DNA of 64,000 nt from Streptomyces sp. ISL-87 (GTDB lineage: Bacteria > Actinomycetota > Actinomycetes > Streptomycetales > Streptomycetaceae): positions 16,517-80,516 of the forward strand of contig NZ_JAGGOY010000131.1 of NCBI RefSeq assembly GCF_018614095.1, read 5' to 3'. The notes under the pieces are model-generated. The model did not search any database. It saw only the letters and a program-made list of their open reading frames with translations, and was not told the DNA's origin. Of this stretch, positions 8,450 to 15,493 are shown piece after piece (the first letter of the stretch is position 1; each line of letters starts with the position of its first letter). The position numbers were made by a program, and so were the translations under genes.

Positions 8450-9951
8450 GACGACTCCGAGCGGGCCGCTGCCATGCCGGCCGCGTCGAGGAGGGCGGTG
8501 CCGACGATGAGGTCCGCGCCGCCGAATTCCGGGTCGTCCAGGGTGGTGCCGTCGTCCACGGCGAAGAGCAGCCGCTCCTCGCCCTGGCGGTACGCCGTGC
8601 CGACCGCCGGGCTCGCCGCGTGGACCGCCAGCAGGGCCACCAGGTACGGCAGGTCCGGGTCGCTGCGGCGGGCCTGCGCGAGCAGGCCGGACAGGCGGCG
8701 CGGGGCGTCGTGCGGGAGGTCCAGGAGCTCCATGGCGCAGGCGAGCTGCTCCTCGCTGAAGCGGCTGTCGTCCGGGGTCGCGATGAGGTCGGGCTCCGGC
8801 ATCTCCACGCCGAGGTGCTCGCGCTCCACGGGCGGGGTGAGGAGTATCTCGACCAGGTCGGCGACGCGGACGGAGACGGGCGTGCGCAGGCCCGTGCCGG
8901 CCGCGAAGAAGGCGTCCGTGACCCGCGTGGCCTGGGAGAGCGGGAGCGGCAGGACCGGGGCCACGAGCTGCCCGTACAGGTCGATGCCCGAGCGGGGTGC
9001 CGGGGCCGCGAAGGCCTGGCGGTCCTGCTCGGCGCGGAAGAGCGGGCCGGCGTCCAGAAGGCGGGACTGGAGCTGGGTGTGGCGGCGGATGCAGTCCTTG
9101 ACGATGTCCACCAGCTCGGCGGCGCGCCGCTTGTTCTCCGGCTCCTCCGCTTCGTCACGGGCGCGGCGGATGTTCGTCAGGATCGCGTTCTCGTGGCGGT
9201 AGCGGTCGGCGACGTGGTCGAGGGCCTCGGCGATCATGTCCGGGACGGCCTGGAGCCAGTCCACCGCGCGTACGTTGCGCCGCGTCGCGTCCAGCGTGCG
9301 GCGCAGGGTTTCCGCGTACTGGACCGTGCGGTAGCGGGCTTGTTCGGCGGCGAGTTGGGCGTCGGCGAGGCGGCCCCGGCTGATCAGGACCTCCAGCTTG
9401 ACCTCGGCGGCGATCTGCGCGCTGGTGACGTCCGTGTCGAGGGCGCCGACCAGCACGTTGACGGCCTCGTCGGTGGTGCGCAGGTACACCGCGCCGCCGT
9501 GCCCGGGGACTTCCTCGATGAGTTTGAAGTCGTAGTCGCGGCGTACGTAGACCCCGTCCGGGCCGAAGGTGCCGTAGATCGCGCGGAAGCCGCGGTCGAC
9601 ACTTCCGACGTTGATCAGGTTCTCCAGCACCCAGCGGGCCACCCGCTCGTGCTCGGCGGCGGGGCGGGCGGGGGCCTGGGCGGCGACGCGGGGCAGCAGC
9701 CGGGCCACTATCTGCTCGTGGTCGGCGCCGGTGTCGAAGTCCATGTTGAGTGTGACCAGGTCGATCGCGGCGAGCGCGACCTCCGCCATCGCGTAGACCC
9801 CGTACTCGCCGGCCAGATTGGCCTTGCGTACGTCGAGATCGTGCAGCGGGGCGGTGCAGGCGAGGGCGCGCAGCCGCCGGGCCAGGCCCTCGTCGGCGGC
9901 CGGGCCCGGCGCCGGGGACGGTAGGGGCTTCGCCGGGGCAGGGAGAGTCAC
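8446..9951 (-). CDS. Kleisin-like subunit of SMC complex (MksF/JetA-like)
   Basis: About 501 residues, first gene of the operon. I chose GTG at 9951; a TTG at 9957 in the same frame is possible. Residues ~75-150 include EHERVARWVLENLINVGS and VRRDYDFKLIEEVPG, which read as an N-terminal winged helix followed by a beta hairpin. Residues ~160-290 form a long helical region (LISRGRLADAQLAAEQARYR) as in MksF/JetA proteins. A C-terminal domain follows with LPYLVALLAVHAAS. The role would be bridging the two SMC heads. Divergent from pxpA. The assignment rests on fold-like pattern and gene order. Confidence 0.6.
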   Translation of the reverse strand: MTLPAPAKPLPSPAPGPAADEGLARRLRALACTAPLHDLDVRKANLAGEYGVYAMAEVALAAIDLVTLNMDFDTGADHEQIVARLLPRVAAQAPARPAAEHERVARWVLENLINVGSVDRGFRAIYGTFGPDGVYVRRDYDFKLIEEVPGHGGAVYLRTTDEAVNVLVGALDTDVTSAQIAAEVKLEVLISRGRLADAQLAAEQARYRTVQYAETLRRTLDATRRNVRAVDWLQAVPDMIAEALDHVADRYRHENAILTNIRRARDEAEEPENKRRAAELVDIVKDCIRRHTQLQSRLLDAGPLFRAEQDRQAFAAPAPRSGIDLYGQLVAPVLPLPLSQATRVTDAFFAAGTGLRTPVSVRVADLVEILLTPPVEREHLGVEMPEPDLIATPDDSRFSEEQLACAMELLDLPHDAPRRLSGLLAQARRSDPDLPYLVALLAVHAASPAVGTAYRQGEERLLFAVDDGTTLDDPEFGGADLIVGTALLDAAGMAAARSESS

Positions 9952-10134
9952 GGGCAAAGACTAGGCGCTGACACGGACAACATCCCAAACGGCATGGTTC
10001 GGCCGGATCGTCCCCGCCCGGTCCGCGTTCGGGTGCCCGCCGCGTGTTCCGACGGCCACGCAGCCGCTCAACGGGGTCTCGACCGGCCCTCGATCGTTCG
10101 CCGGACGCCGCGGACCCTGTTCTACGCTCACCGC

Positions 10135-11013
10135 ATGGCTTCCATGATCACACCGATCGATCCCATGATCACACCGACGATCGACCTCAACGCAGACCTC
10201 GGCGAGGGGTTCGGGCGGTGGACGCTGACCGACGACGAGGCCCTGCTGTCGGTGGTCACGAGCGCCAACGTGGCGTGCGGCTTCCATGCCGGGGACCCGT
10301 CCATCATGCGGCGGGTCTGCGAGCTGGCCGCCGAGCGCGGCGTACGGATCGGCGCGCAGGTCTCGTACCGCGACCTGGCGGGCTTCGGGCGGCGCTCGAT
10401 GGACGTGCCGCCCGGTGAGCTGGCGGACGAGGTGGCGTACCAGATCGGCGCGCTGGAGGTGTTCGCGCGGGCGGCCGGCTCCAAGGTGTCCTACGTGAAA
10501 CCGCACGGTGCGCTGTACAACCGCACCGTGCACGACGCGGACCAGGCGGGAGCGGTGGTCGCCGGGATCCGGCTGGCCGTGGGGGCGGGGGTCGGGGAAG
10601 GGGCCGAAGGGGCAGCGGCCAGGGGGACGCCGGCCGAGGGAGCAGCGGCCGGGGGAGCAGCCGCCGGGGGGCTTCCCGTCCTGGGGCTGCCCGGGTCGCT
10701 GCTGCTCGCGGCCGCCGCGGAGGCCGGGCTGACGCCCGTACCGGAGGCGTTCGCCGACCGCGCCTACACGGCGGCCGGGACGCTGGTGCCACGCGGTGAG
10801 CCGGGGGCGGTGCTGCTCGACCCGGACGCGGTGGTCGCGCGGGCCGTACTGATGGCCGCCGAGGGCTCGGTGACGGCCGCCGACGGGTCCCCGGTCCTGG
10901 TGGCCGCGCGTTCGCTGTGCCTGCACGGGGACACCCCGGGAGCGGCCGGTCTCGCCCGCCGGGTCCGGGAGGCGCTGAGCGCCGCTGGGGTGCGGGTGGA
11001 GGCCTTCGCGTGA
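10135..11013 (+). CDS. pxpA: 5-oxoprolinase subunit PxpA (LamB/YcsF family)
   Basis: 292 residues. With PxpB and PxpC it forms the ATP-dependent enzyme that opens 5-oxoproline to glutamate. Family motifs are clear: IDLNADLGEGFG near the start, NVACGFHAGDP, GAQVSYRDLAGFGRR and VKPHGALYN. I took ATG at 10135; ATGs at 10144 and 10165 are alternatives. The protein is ~40 residues longer than usual because of an Ala/Gly-rich insert at residues ~149-179, between VAGIRLAV and LPVLGLPGS. Its stop overlaps the pxpB start by GTGA, so the two are translationally coupled. Confidence 0.93.
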   Translation: MASMITPIDPMITPTIDLNADLGEGFGRWTLTDDEALLSVVTSANVACGFHAGDPSIMRRVCELAAERGVRIGAQVSYRDLAGFGRRSMDVPPGELADEVAYQIGALEVFARAAGSKVSYVKPHGALYNRTVHDADQAGAVVAGIRLAVGAGVGEGAEGAAARGTPAEGAAAGGAAAGGLPVLGLPGSLLLAAAAEAGLTPVPEAFADRAYTAAGTLVPRGEPGAVLLDPDAVVARAVLMAAEGSVTAADGSPVLVAARSLCLHGDTPGAAGLARRVREALSAAGVRVEAFA

Positions 11014-11630
11014 GCGGCCGGAGGGTGCTGCCGGTGGGTGACGAGGCGCTGCTGGTCGAGCTGGGCTCGGCCGCGGAGGTGGCCGCGCTGCACTCCGAGT
11101 TGCTGCGGCGGCGGGCGGAACTCGGCCCCGTACGGGAGATCGTGCCCGCGGCGCGGACGGTGCTGCTGGACGGCGTACGGGAGCCGCAGGCGCTCGCGGC
11201 CCGGATCGCGGGGTGGGAGGTACCACCGCTCGCGGAGACCGAGGGGCCGCTGATCACCGTCCCGGTGCGGTACGACGGACCGGACCTGGCCGAGGTCGCC
11301 CAGCTGTGGGGGGTGGCGGCGGACGAGGTGGCCGGCATCGTCGGGGCGACGGTCTTCCGGGTGGCGTTCTGCGGGTTCTCGCCGGGGTTCGGATACCTGA
11401 CCGGCCTCCCGGAGCGCTTCCACGTGCCGCGGCGGGACACGCCCCGTACGGCCGTCCCGGCGGGCTCGCTGGCGCTGGCGGGCGAGTACGCGGGGGTGTA
11501 CCCGCGTTCCTCCCCCGGCGGGTGGCAGCTGATCGGGACCACGGACGCGGTGCTGTGGGACCCGGAGCGGGAACCGGCGGCGCTGTTCGCGCCGGGGGTT
11601 CGGGTGCGGTTCGAGGAGGCGACGGCGTGA
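11010..11630 (+). CDS. pxpB: 5-oxoprolinase subunit PxpB (KipI family)
   Basis: 206 residues from GTG at 11010, overlapping the pxpA stop. Motifs of the KipI/allophanate hydrolase subunit 1 family are present: VPVRYDGPDLAEVA, FCGFSPGFGYLTGLP, VPRRDTPRTAVPAGS and AGVYPRSSPGGWQLIG. It pairs with PxpC to supply the kinase-like half of the 5-oxoprolinase. The last 30 bp belong to the first copy of a triplicated 38-bp junction, so the C-terminus VRFEEATA is the ancestral version of the tail repeated in the two minicistrons that follow. Confidence 0.93.
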   Translation: MSGRRVLPVGDEALLVELGSAAEVAALHSELLRRRAELGPVREIVPAARTVLLDGVREPQALAARIAGWEVPPLAETEGPLITVPVRYDGPDLAEVAQLWGVAADEVAGIVGATVFRVAFCGFSPGFGYLTGLPERFHVPRRDTPRTAVPAGSLALAGEYAGVYPRSSPGGWQLIGTTDAVLWDPEREPAALFAPGVRVRFEEATA

Positions 11631-11714
11631 CGGATCTGCGGGTGCGGTTCGAGGAGGCGGGGGCGTGACGGATCTGCTGGTGCGGTTCGAGGAGGCGGGG
11701 GCGTGACGGATCTG
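11601..11714 (+). repeat. Triplicated 38-bp pxpB/pxpC junction
   Basis: Three tandem 38-bp units (11601, 11639, 11677), each holding the last codons of pxpB, a GTGA stop/start overlap and the first codons of pxpC. As 38 is not a multiple of 3, each unit shifts frame. The result is two complete 13-codon minicistrons, MTDLRVRFEEAGA (GTG 11627, stop 11666-11668) and MTDLLVRFEEAGA (GTG 11665, stop 11704-11706). Both are chained by GTGA overlaps to the pxpC GTG at 11703. Confidence 0.95.
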
Positions 11715-12566
11715 CTGGTGCTCCGGGCCGGGGCCCTGACCACCGTCCAGGACCGGGGACGGCCCGGGTACGCACACCTGGGTGTCCCCCGGTCGGGCGC
11801 GCTCGACGCGGCGGCGCACGCTCTGGCCAACCGCCTGCTGGGCAACCCGGCGGACGCGGCGACGCTGGAGACCACCCTGGACGGGGTCGCGCTGCGGACG
11901 TCGGCCCCGGTGACGGTGGCGGTCACGGGTGCGCCGTGTGCGGTACGGGCATCAGGGCGCGCGGTGGCGTGGGGCGCGCCGGTGTGGCTCCCGGCCGGGG
12001 CCGAGCTGGAGGTGGGCCGGGCGGAGTCGGGGCTGCGCAGCTATGTGGCGGTGCGGGGAGGCTTCGGCGTGCCGCCGGTGCTGGGCAGCCGTGCCACGGA
12101 CCTGCTGTCGGGGCTGGGTCCGGCGGTGTTGACGGCGGGGGCGGTGCTGCCGGTGGGCCGGCCGGGGCCGGATCCGGTGTCCGGGGTGGATGTGCTGGCC
12201 GTGCCGGGACCGCCCTCGGAACTGGTGCTGCCGGTGCGGCTGGGCCCGAGGGCGGACTGGTTCACCCCGGGCTCACTCGCCGGCCTCTGGCGTTCGGGAT
12301 ACCGGGTCTCGGCGATGTCCAACCGCATCGGGCTCCGAACGGAGGCGGGCCCGCCGCTGATCCGGGCCCGGGGCGGCGAACTCCCGAGTGAGGGCATGGT
12401 CCTGGGCGCGGTCCAGGTCCCTCCGGACGGCTTGCCGGTGGTCTTCCTGGCCGACCACCCGGTGACGGGCGGCTACCCGGTGGTGGGCGTGATCCCGCCG
12501 GGCCCACCCCTGGACGCCGCGGCCCAGGCCCGTCCGGGCGTGGCGGTGAGGTTCGTGGCCGCGTAG
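11703..12566 (+). CDS. pxpC: 5-oxoprolinase subunit PxpC (biotin-dependent carboxyltransferase-like family)
   Basis: 287 residues of the KipA/allophanate hydrolase subunit 2 family: TTVQDRGRPGYAHLGVPRSG near the N-terminus, ANRLLGNP, YVAVRGGFGVPPVLGSRATD, and MSNRIGLRTEG-like and ADHPVTGGYPVVGVI near the end. It completes the pxpABC operon. The GTG at 11703 lies at the third copy of the duplicated junction. Ribosomes coming from pxpB must pass two minicistrons to reach it by coupled reinitiation. Confidence 0.93.
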   Translation: MTDLLVLRAGALTTVQDRGRPGYAHLGVPRSGALDAAAHALANRLLGNPADAATLETTLDGVALRTSAPVTVAVTGAPCAVRASGRAVAWGAPVWLPAGAELEVGRAESGLRSYVAVRGGFGVPPVLGSRATDLLSGLGPAVLTAGAVLPVGRPGPDPVSGVDVLAVPGPPSELVLPVRLGPRADWFTPGSLAGLWRSGYRVSAMSNRIGLRTEAGPPLIRARGGELPSEGMVLGAVQVPPDGLPVVFLADHPVTGGYPVVGVIPPGPPLDAAAQARPGVAVRFVAA

Positions 12567-12782
12567 AGGGGGACGGGGGGCCGGCCACGTTCCCGAGCGG
12601 GCACGGCGGCCCGAAGAGCCTCGCCCGGGCTGCGGCTACCGCCGATGCCGGACCGGTACCGCCTGCGGGACCGCCCGGGCCCCCAGCCCAGGCCCCCAGC
12701 CCAAGCCCCCGGCCCGGGTCCCGGCCAAGCGTCACGGCAGCCACACCGTCACGGCAGCCACACGCCGACAGCCACACCGCAG

Positions 12783-14180
12783 CTACACGGCCGACTCCGG
12801 CGCTATGCGGCTTCGCACCGCCGACTGGACGTCTTCCTCCTCCGCCGGGTCCGCCGCCAGGCGGCGCAGGCGGGGGGCGACGCGGGCGTCGGCCGTTTCG
12901 GCGTGGCGGGCCGCCACCTCGCGGGTGGTCTCCTCGCAGTCCCACAGGCACTCGACGGCGAACCCGGCCGCGAAGGACGGATCCGTGCTGGCCAGAGCGC
13001 GGGCGGCGCGGCCGCGAAGGTGGGACGAGGCCGTCTCGCGGTAGATGTGGCGCAGCACCGGCGCCGCGCACCCGATGGAGAGCCGGCCGGCTCCGTCCAC
13101 CAGGGTGAACAGCCGCAGGCTGTCCGGGCCCGAACCGCGGACGGTGGAGCGGAGGGCGCCCAGGACGAGTCCGGCGTCCACGGCTCCGCCCCGGGCGGCC
13201 AGGAGGGCCGCCGCGGCCGCTCCCAGGGCGTCGGGGCGGTGCACCCAGTGCCGGGCCCGGTCGACCGCCGCGGGGCCGCCCATGCGCTCGTAGGCGGCCA
13301 CGGCGGGCTCGTCCCCGGCGGCTTCGATGAGGTCCAGGACGGCCGGGTTCTCCGGTTCGGCGAGGACCAGGTGGTGCAGGGCGGTGGCCCGGGCGGCCTC
13401 GCCGGAGGCTCCGGCGGCGGCCGCGAGGATCGCCGTACGGTCCTCGGGCGCGGCAACGGCGGCGAGACATCGCGCGGCGGGTACGTGCAGCGGGGTACCG
13501 CGGCGCAGCCCGTCGGCGGCCCAGTCGAAGACGGCCTGGACACCCCAGCCGGGCCGGGGCCCGCTGGGTGCCAGCTGGCGCTGCCAGCGGTCGAAGGAGC
13601 CCTGCTCCCGGGCGGCGCGCAACCGCTCGCCGAATTCGGGCGTCTCTTCCCACAGCCACCACGGCCGGGGCTCGTACGCGTCGCGGACGGCGGCGGCCAG
13701 CCTCGCCTCGCCCTCCGCCGTGGCGGGGAATCTGGCGAGGACCGGTACGGCGAGGCCGCGCAGGCCTTCGTCATCGTCGCGCAGGGCGAGTTCGTCGAGG
13801 GCCCAGGCCCAGTTCGTCCCGGAGGCGGCGTACCGGCGCAGCAGCATCAGCGCGTCGTCGCGGCCGTAGGAGGCGAGGTGACCGAGTACGGACAGGGCGA
13901 GGCCGGTCCTGTTGTCGTCCTCGTCGACGAGGTCGTCGGCGCTGAGGAGGTGGTTCTCGATCTCGCCGAGGGGACCGTCGAGGTCCAGGTACAGCCGGGC
14001 GTAGTACAGGGAGCGGTTCTCGACCTGCCAGTCCCGGCGCGGGTCGAAGAGCACGCACTGGTTGAGGGCCGCGAGGGCCTCGGGCCGGGGGGCCGCGAGG
14101 GCGTGCAGCGTGCCGTCGCCGCGGCCCCGCTGGAGAAGCCCGAGCAGGGTGCCGCTTGGCGCTATGACTGGTTCGAACAT
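12783..14180 (-). CDS. HEAT-like repeat protein of unknown function
   Basis: 465 residues, ATG at 14180 with TGAGG upstream. Starts MFEPVIAPSGTLLGLLQRGRGDGTLHA. The rest is a run of paired helices rich in Ala, Leu, Arg and Asp (LALSVLGHLASYGRDDALMLLRRYA; LASTDPSFAAGFAVECLWDCEE), the pattern of HEAT/ARM solenoids, which are usually protein-binding scaffolds. No catalytic motif or membrane segment is visible. It is followed by 216 bp of short repeats (CACGGCAGCCACAC type) before the convergent pxpC stop. Confidence 0.7.
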   Translation of the reverse strand: MFEPVIAPSGTLLGLLQRGRGDGTLHALAAPRPEALAALNQCVLFDPRRDWQVENRSLYYARLYLDLDGPLGEIENHLLSADDLVDEDDNRTGLALSVLGHLASYGRDDALMLLRRYAASGTNWAWALDELALRDDDEGLRGLAVPVLARFPATAEGEARLAAAVRDAYEPRPWWLWEETPEFGERLRAAREQGSFDRWQRQLAPSGPRPGWGVQAVFDWAADGLRRGTPLHVPAARCLAAVAAPEDRTAILAAAAGASGEAARATALHHLVLAEPENPAVLDLIEAAGDEPAVAAYERMGGPAAVDRARHWVHRPDALGAAAAALLAARGGAVDAGLVLGALRSTVRGSGPDSLRLFTLVDGAGRLSIGCAAPVLRHIYRETASSHLRGRAARALASTDPSFAAGFAVECLWDCEETTREVAARHAETADARVAPRLRRLAADPAEEEDVQSAVRSRIAPESAV

Positions 14181-14226
14181 GGAAATGGCCTCAAATCAAG
14201 CTGGGGACGCAACCGGGAATCGGGAT

Positions 14227-14415
14227 TCACAGGGCCGCGTAACAGCATGTGAGGACGTCCGCCGTCATGTTCCGCTCGATGTAGACCATTGCCTTCTCAC
14301 TCTCGTCGGTGCTTCGCGGCCATGGCGGCCGGTCCGGCAGGGTGGGTGTGGACACCCGTCGTGTCCAGCCCGCTCCTGCCCGTCCGTCATGTTCGCGAAT
14401 CGAATCCGACGCCAT
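14227..14415 (-). CDS. Possible small ORF upstream of the HEAT-like gene
   Basis: A 62-codon frame ending 46 bp before the HEAT gene. The last 20 residues (MVYIERNMTADVLTCCYAAL, GTG start) look more natural than the first part and could be a leader peptide. There is no strong ribosome site and no family I know. It is the only candidate I see in the 340-bp space between the HEAT-like and ankyrin genes. Confidence 0.2.
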   Translation of the reverse strand: MASDSIREHDGRAGAGWTRRVSTPTLPDRPPWPRSTDESEKAMVYIERNMTADVLTCCYAAL

Positions 14416-14520
14416 GATGACCCAGCCGGTTTGTGCACCGCGACCACATTTACGGCCGCCGTGACCAACCTGTGAGGTCTGGGACCAGTGGGACCGTGCC
14501 AGGTCACGGCCAAAAACGGA

Positions 14521-14943
14521 CTACTTGGCTCCGAAGAGTTCCAGCAGGTCGGTCTTGGCGAACATGCGGGCCGTGTCCACGGCGGAGGGCGTTCCGGCGT
14601 TCGGGTCGGCGCCGCCGGCGAGCAGCGCGCGGATGACGGCCTCCTCACCCTTGAAGACCGCGCCGGCGAGCGGGGTCTGGCCGCGGTCGTTGGCGCGGTC
14701 GGCCTCGGCGCCGCGGGCCAGCAGGGCCGTCACGGCGTCGGCGTGGCCGTGGTAGGCGGCCAGCATGACGAGGGTGTCGCCGCGGTCGTTGGTGAGGTTC
14801 GCCGGCACCCCGGCGTCGAGGTACGCGGTGAGCGTCTCGGTCTCACCCTGGCGGGCGAGGTCGAAGATCTTGGTGGCCAGTTCGATGACGTCCTCGTCGG
14901 GACCGTCCTGGGCTCCGGAGCCGTCCTGGGTGTGCTCGCTCAT
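14521..14943 (-). CDS. Ankyrin repeat protein
   Basis: 140 residues with an acidic N-terminus and about four ankyrin units. Typical features are TNDRGDTLVMLAAYHGHADA, VTALLARGAEAD, RANDRGQTPLAGAVFKGEEA and IRALLAGGADPNAG. ATG at 14943 has GAAAGGCGG upstream. Small soluble ankyrin proteins mediate protein contacts; no partner can be named. Transcribed in the same direction as the HEAT-like gene but separated by 340 bp. Confidence 0.88.
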   Translation of the reverse strand: MSEHTQDGSGAQDGPDEDVIELATKIFDLARQGETETLTAYLDAGVPANLTNDRGDTLVMLAAYHGHADAVTALLARGAEADRANDRGQTPLAGAVFKGEEAVIRALLAGGADPNAGTPSAVDTARMFAKTDLLELFGAK

Positions 14944-15248
14944 CGTTCGTACCGCCTTTCACTCGCTGCTGGCATACGGAGTTTCCCCAGGCCGGGCGGG
15001 CAGGGGGGTGCACGGCGCTGCATCCGTACGGGTGAATCGCCAGAGTAGCGCCCGGGCCCGCACATGACGGGGGCAGACCGCGGCAAAGATCACCCTTGAC
15101 CCCCTTCGCGCCGGACGCGCCAGCGGTGGGGGGCCGGTCAAGTGAAAAACGCCCAGATTCACTCGGATGCACCTTTTGTCGCATTGATACTTCCTGTGAG
15201 CCTGGAACAACTGATGGTGACTGTCCCCACCCACCAGGAGAACCTCTC

Positions 15249-15443
15249 ATGGTCCTGTCCATCTCAGGCGTCGTCCTGCTCGGCATCATCTGCTTCCTGT
15301 TCTTCAAGAAGGACGGGATGAAGCTGACGCACGCCTTCGTCTGCGCGCTCTTCGGCTTCTTCCTCGCCGGCTCCGCCATCGCCCCCAGCATCACGGCGAG
15401 CACCGCGAGCCTCGCGAGCCTTCTCGGCGGGATCAAGCTCTAG
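15249..15443 (+). CDS. 64-residue two-helix membrane protein
   Basis: MVLSISGVVLLGIICFLFF, a KKDGMKLTHA loop, then FVCALFGFFLAGSAIA and a Ser/Ala tail. ATG at 15249 has AGGAG 9 nt upstream. It lies 50 bp before the FtsK-like gene, probably in one transcript. Small membrane partners of FtsK-like proteins are known from Streptomyces conjugative elements (Spd proteins). That is a context comparison only, and nothing else here looks like a plasmid. Confidence 0.75.
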   Translation: MVLSISGVVLLGIICFLFFKKDGMKLTHAFVCALFGFFLAGSAIAPSITASTASLASLLGGIKL

Positions 15444-15493
15444 GGCCCCCCGACCGCACCGTCCCGCCCCACCCACAACTCCAGGAGACGCCC

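Noticed and set aside
2781..8510. Very long open frame on the plus strand opposite the SMC operon
   Set aside because: It encodes only Gly/Val/Ala-rich sequence with no family features. It is the usual antisense shadow of a high-GC gene with strong third-position bias.
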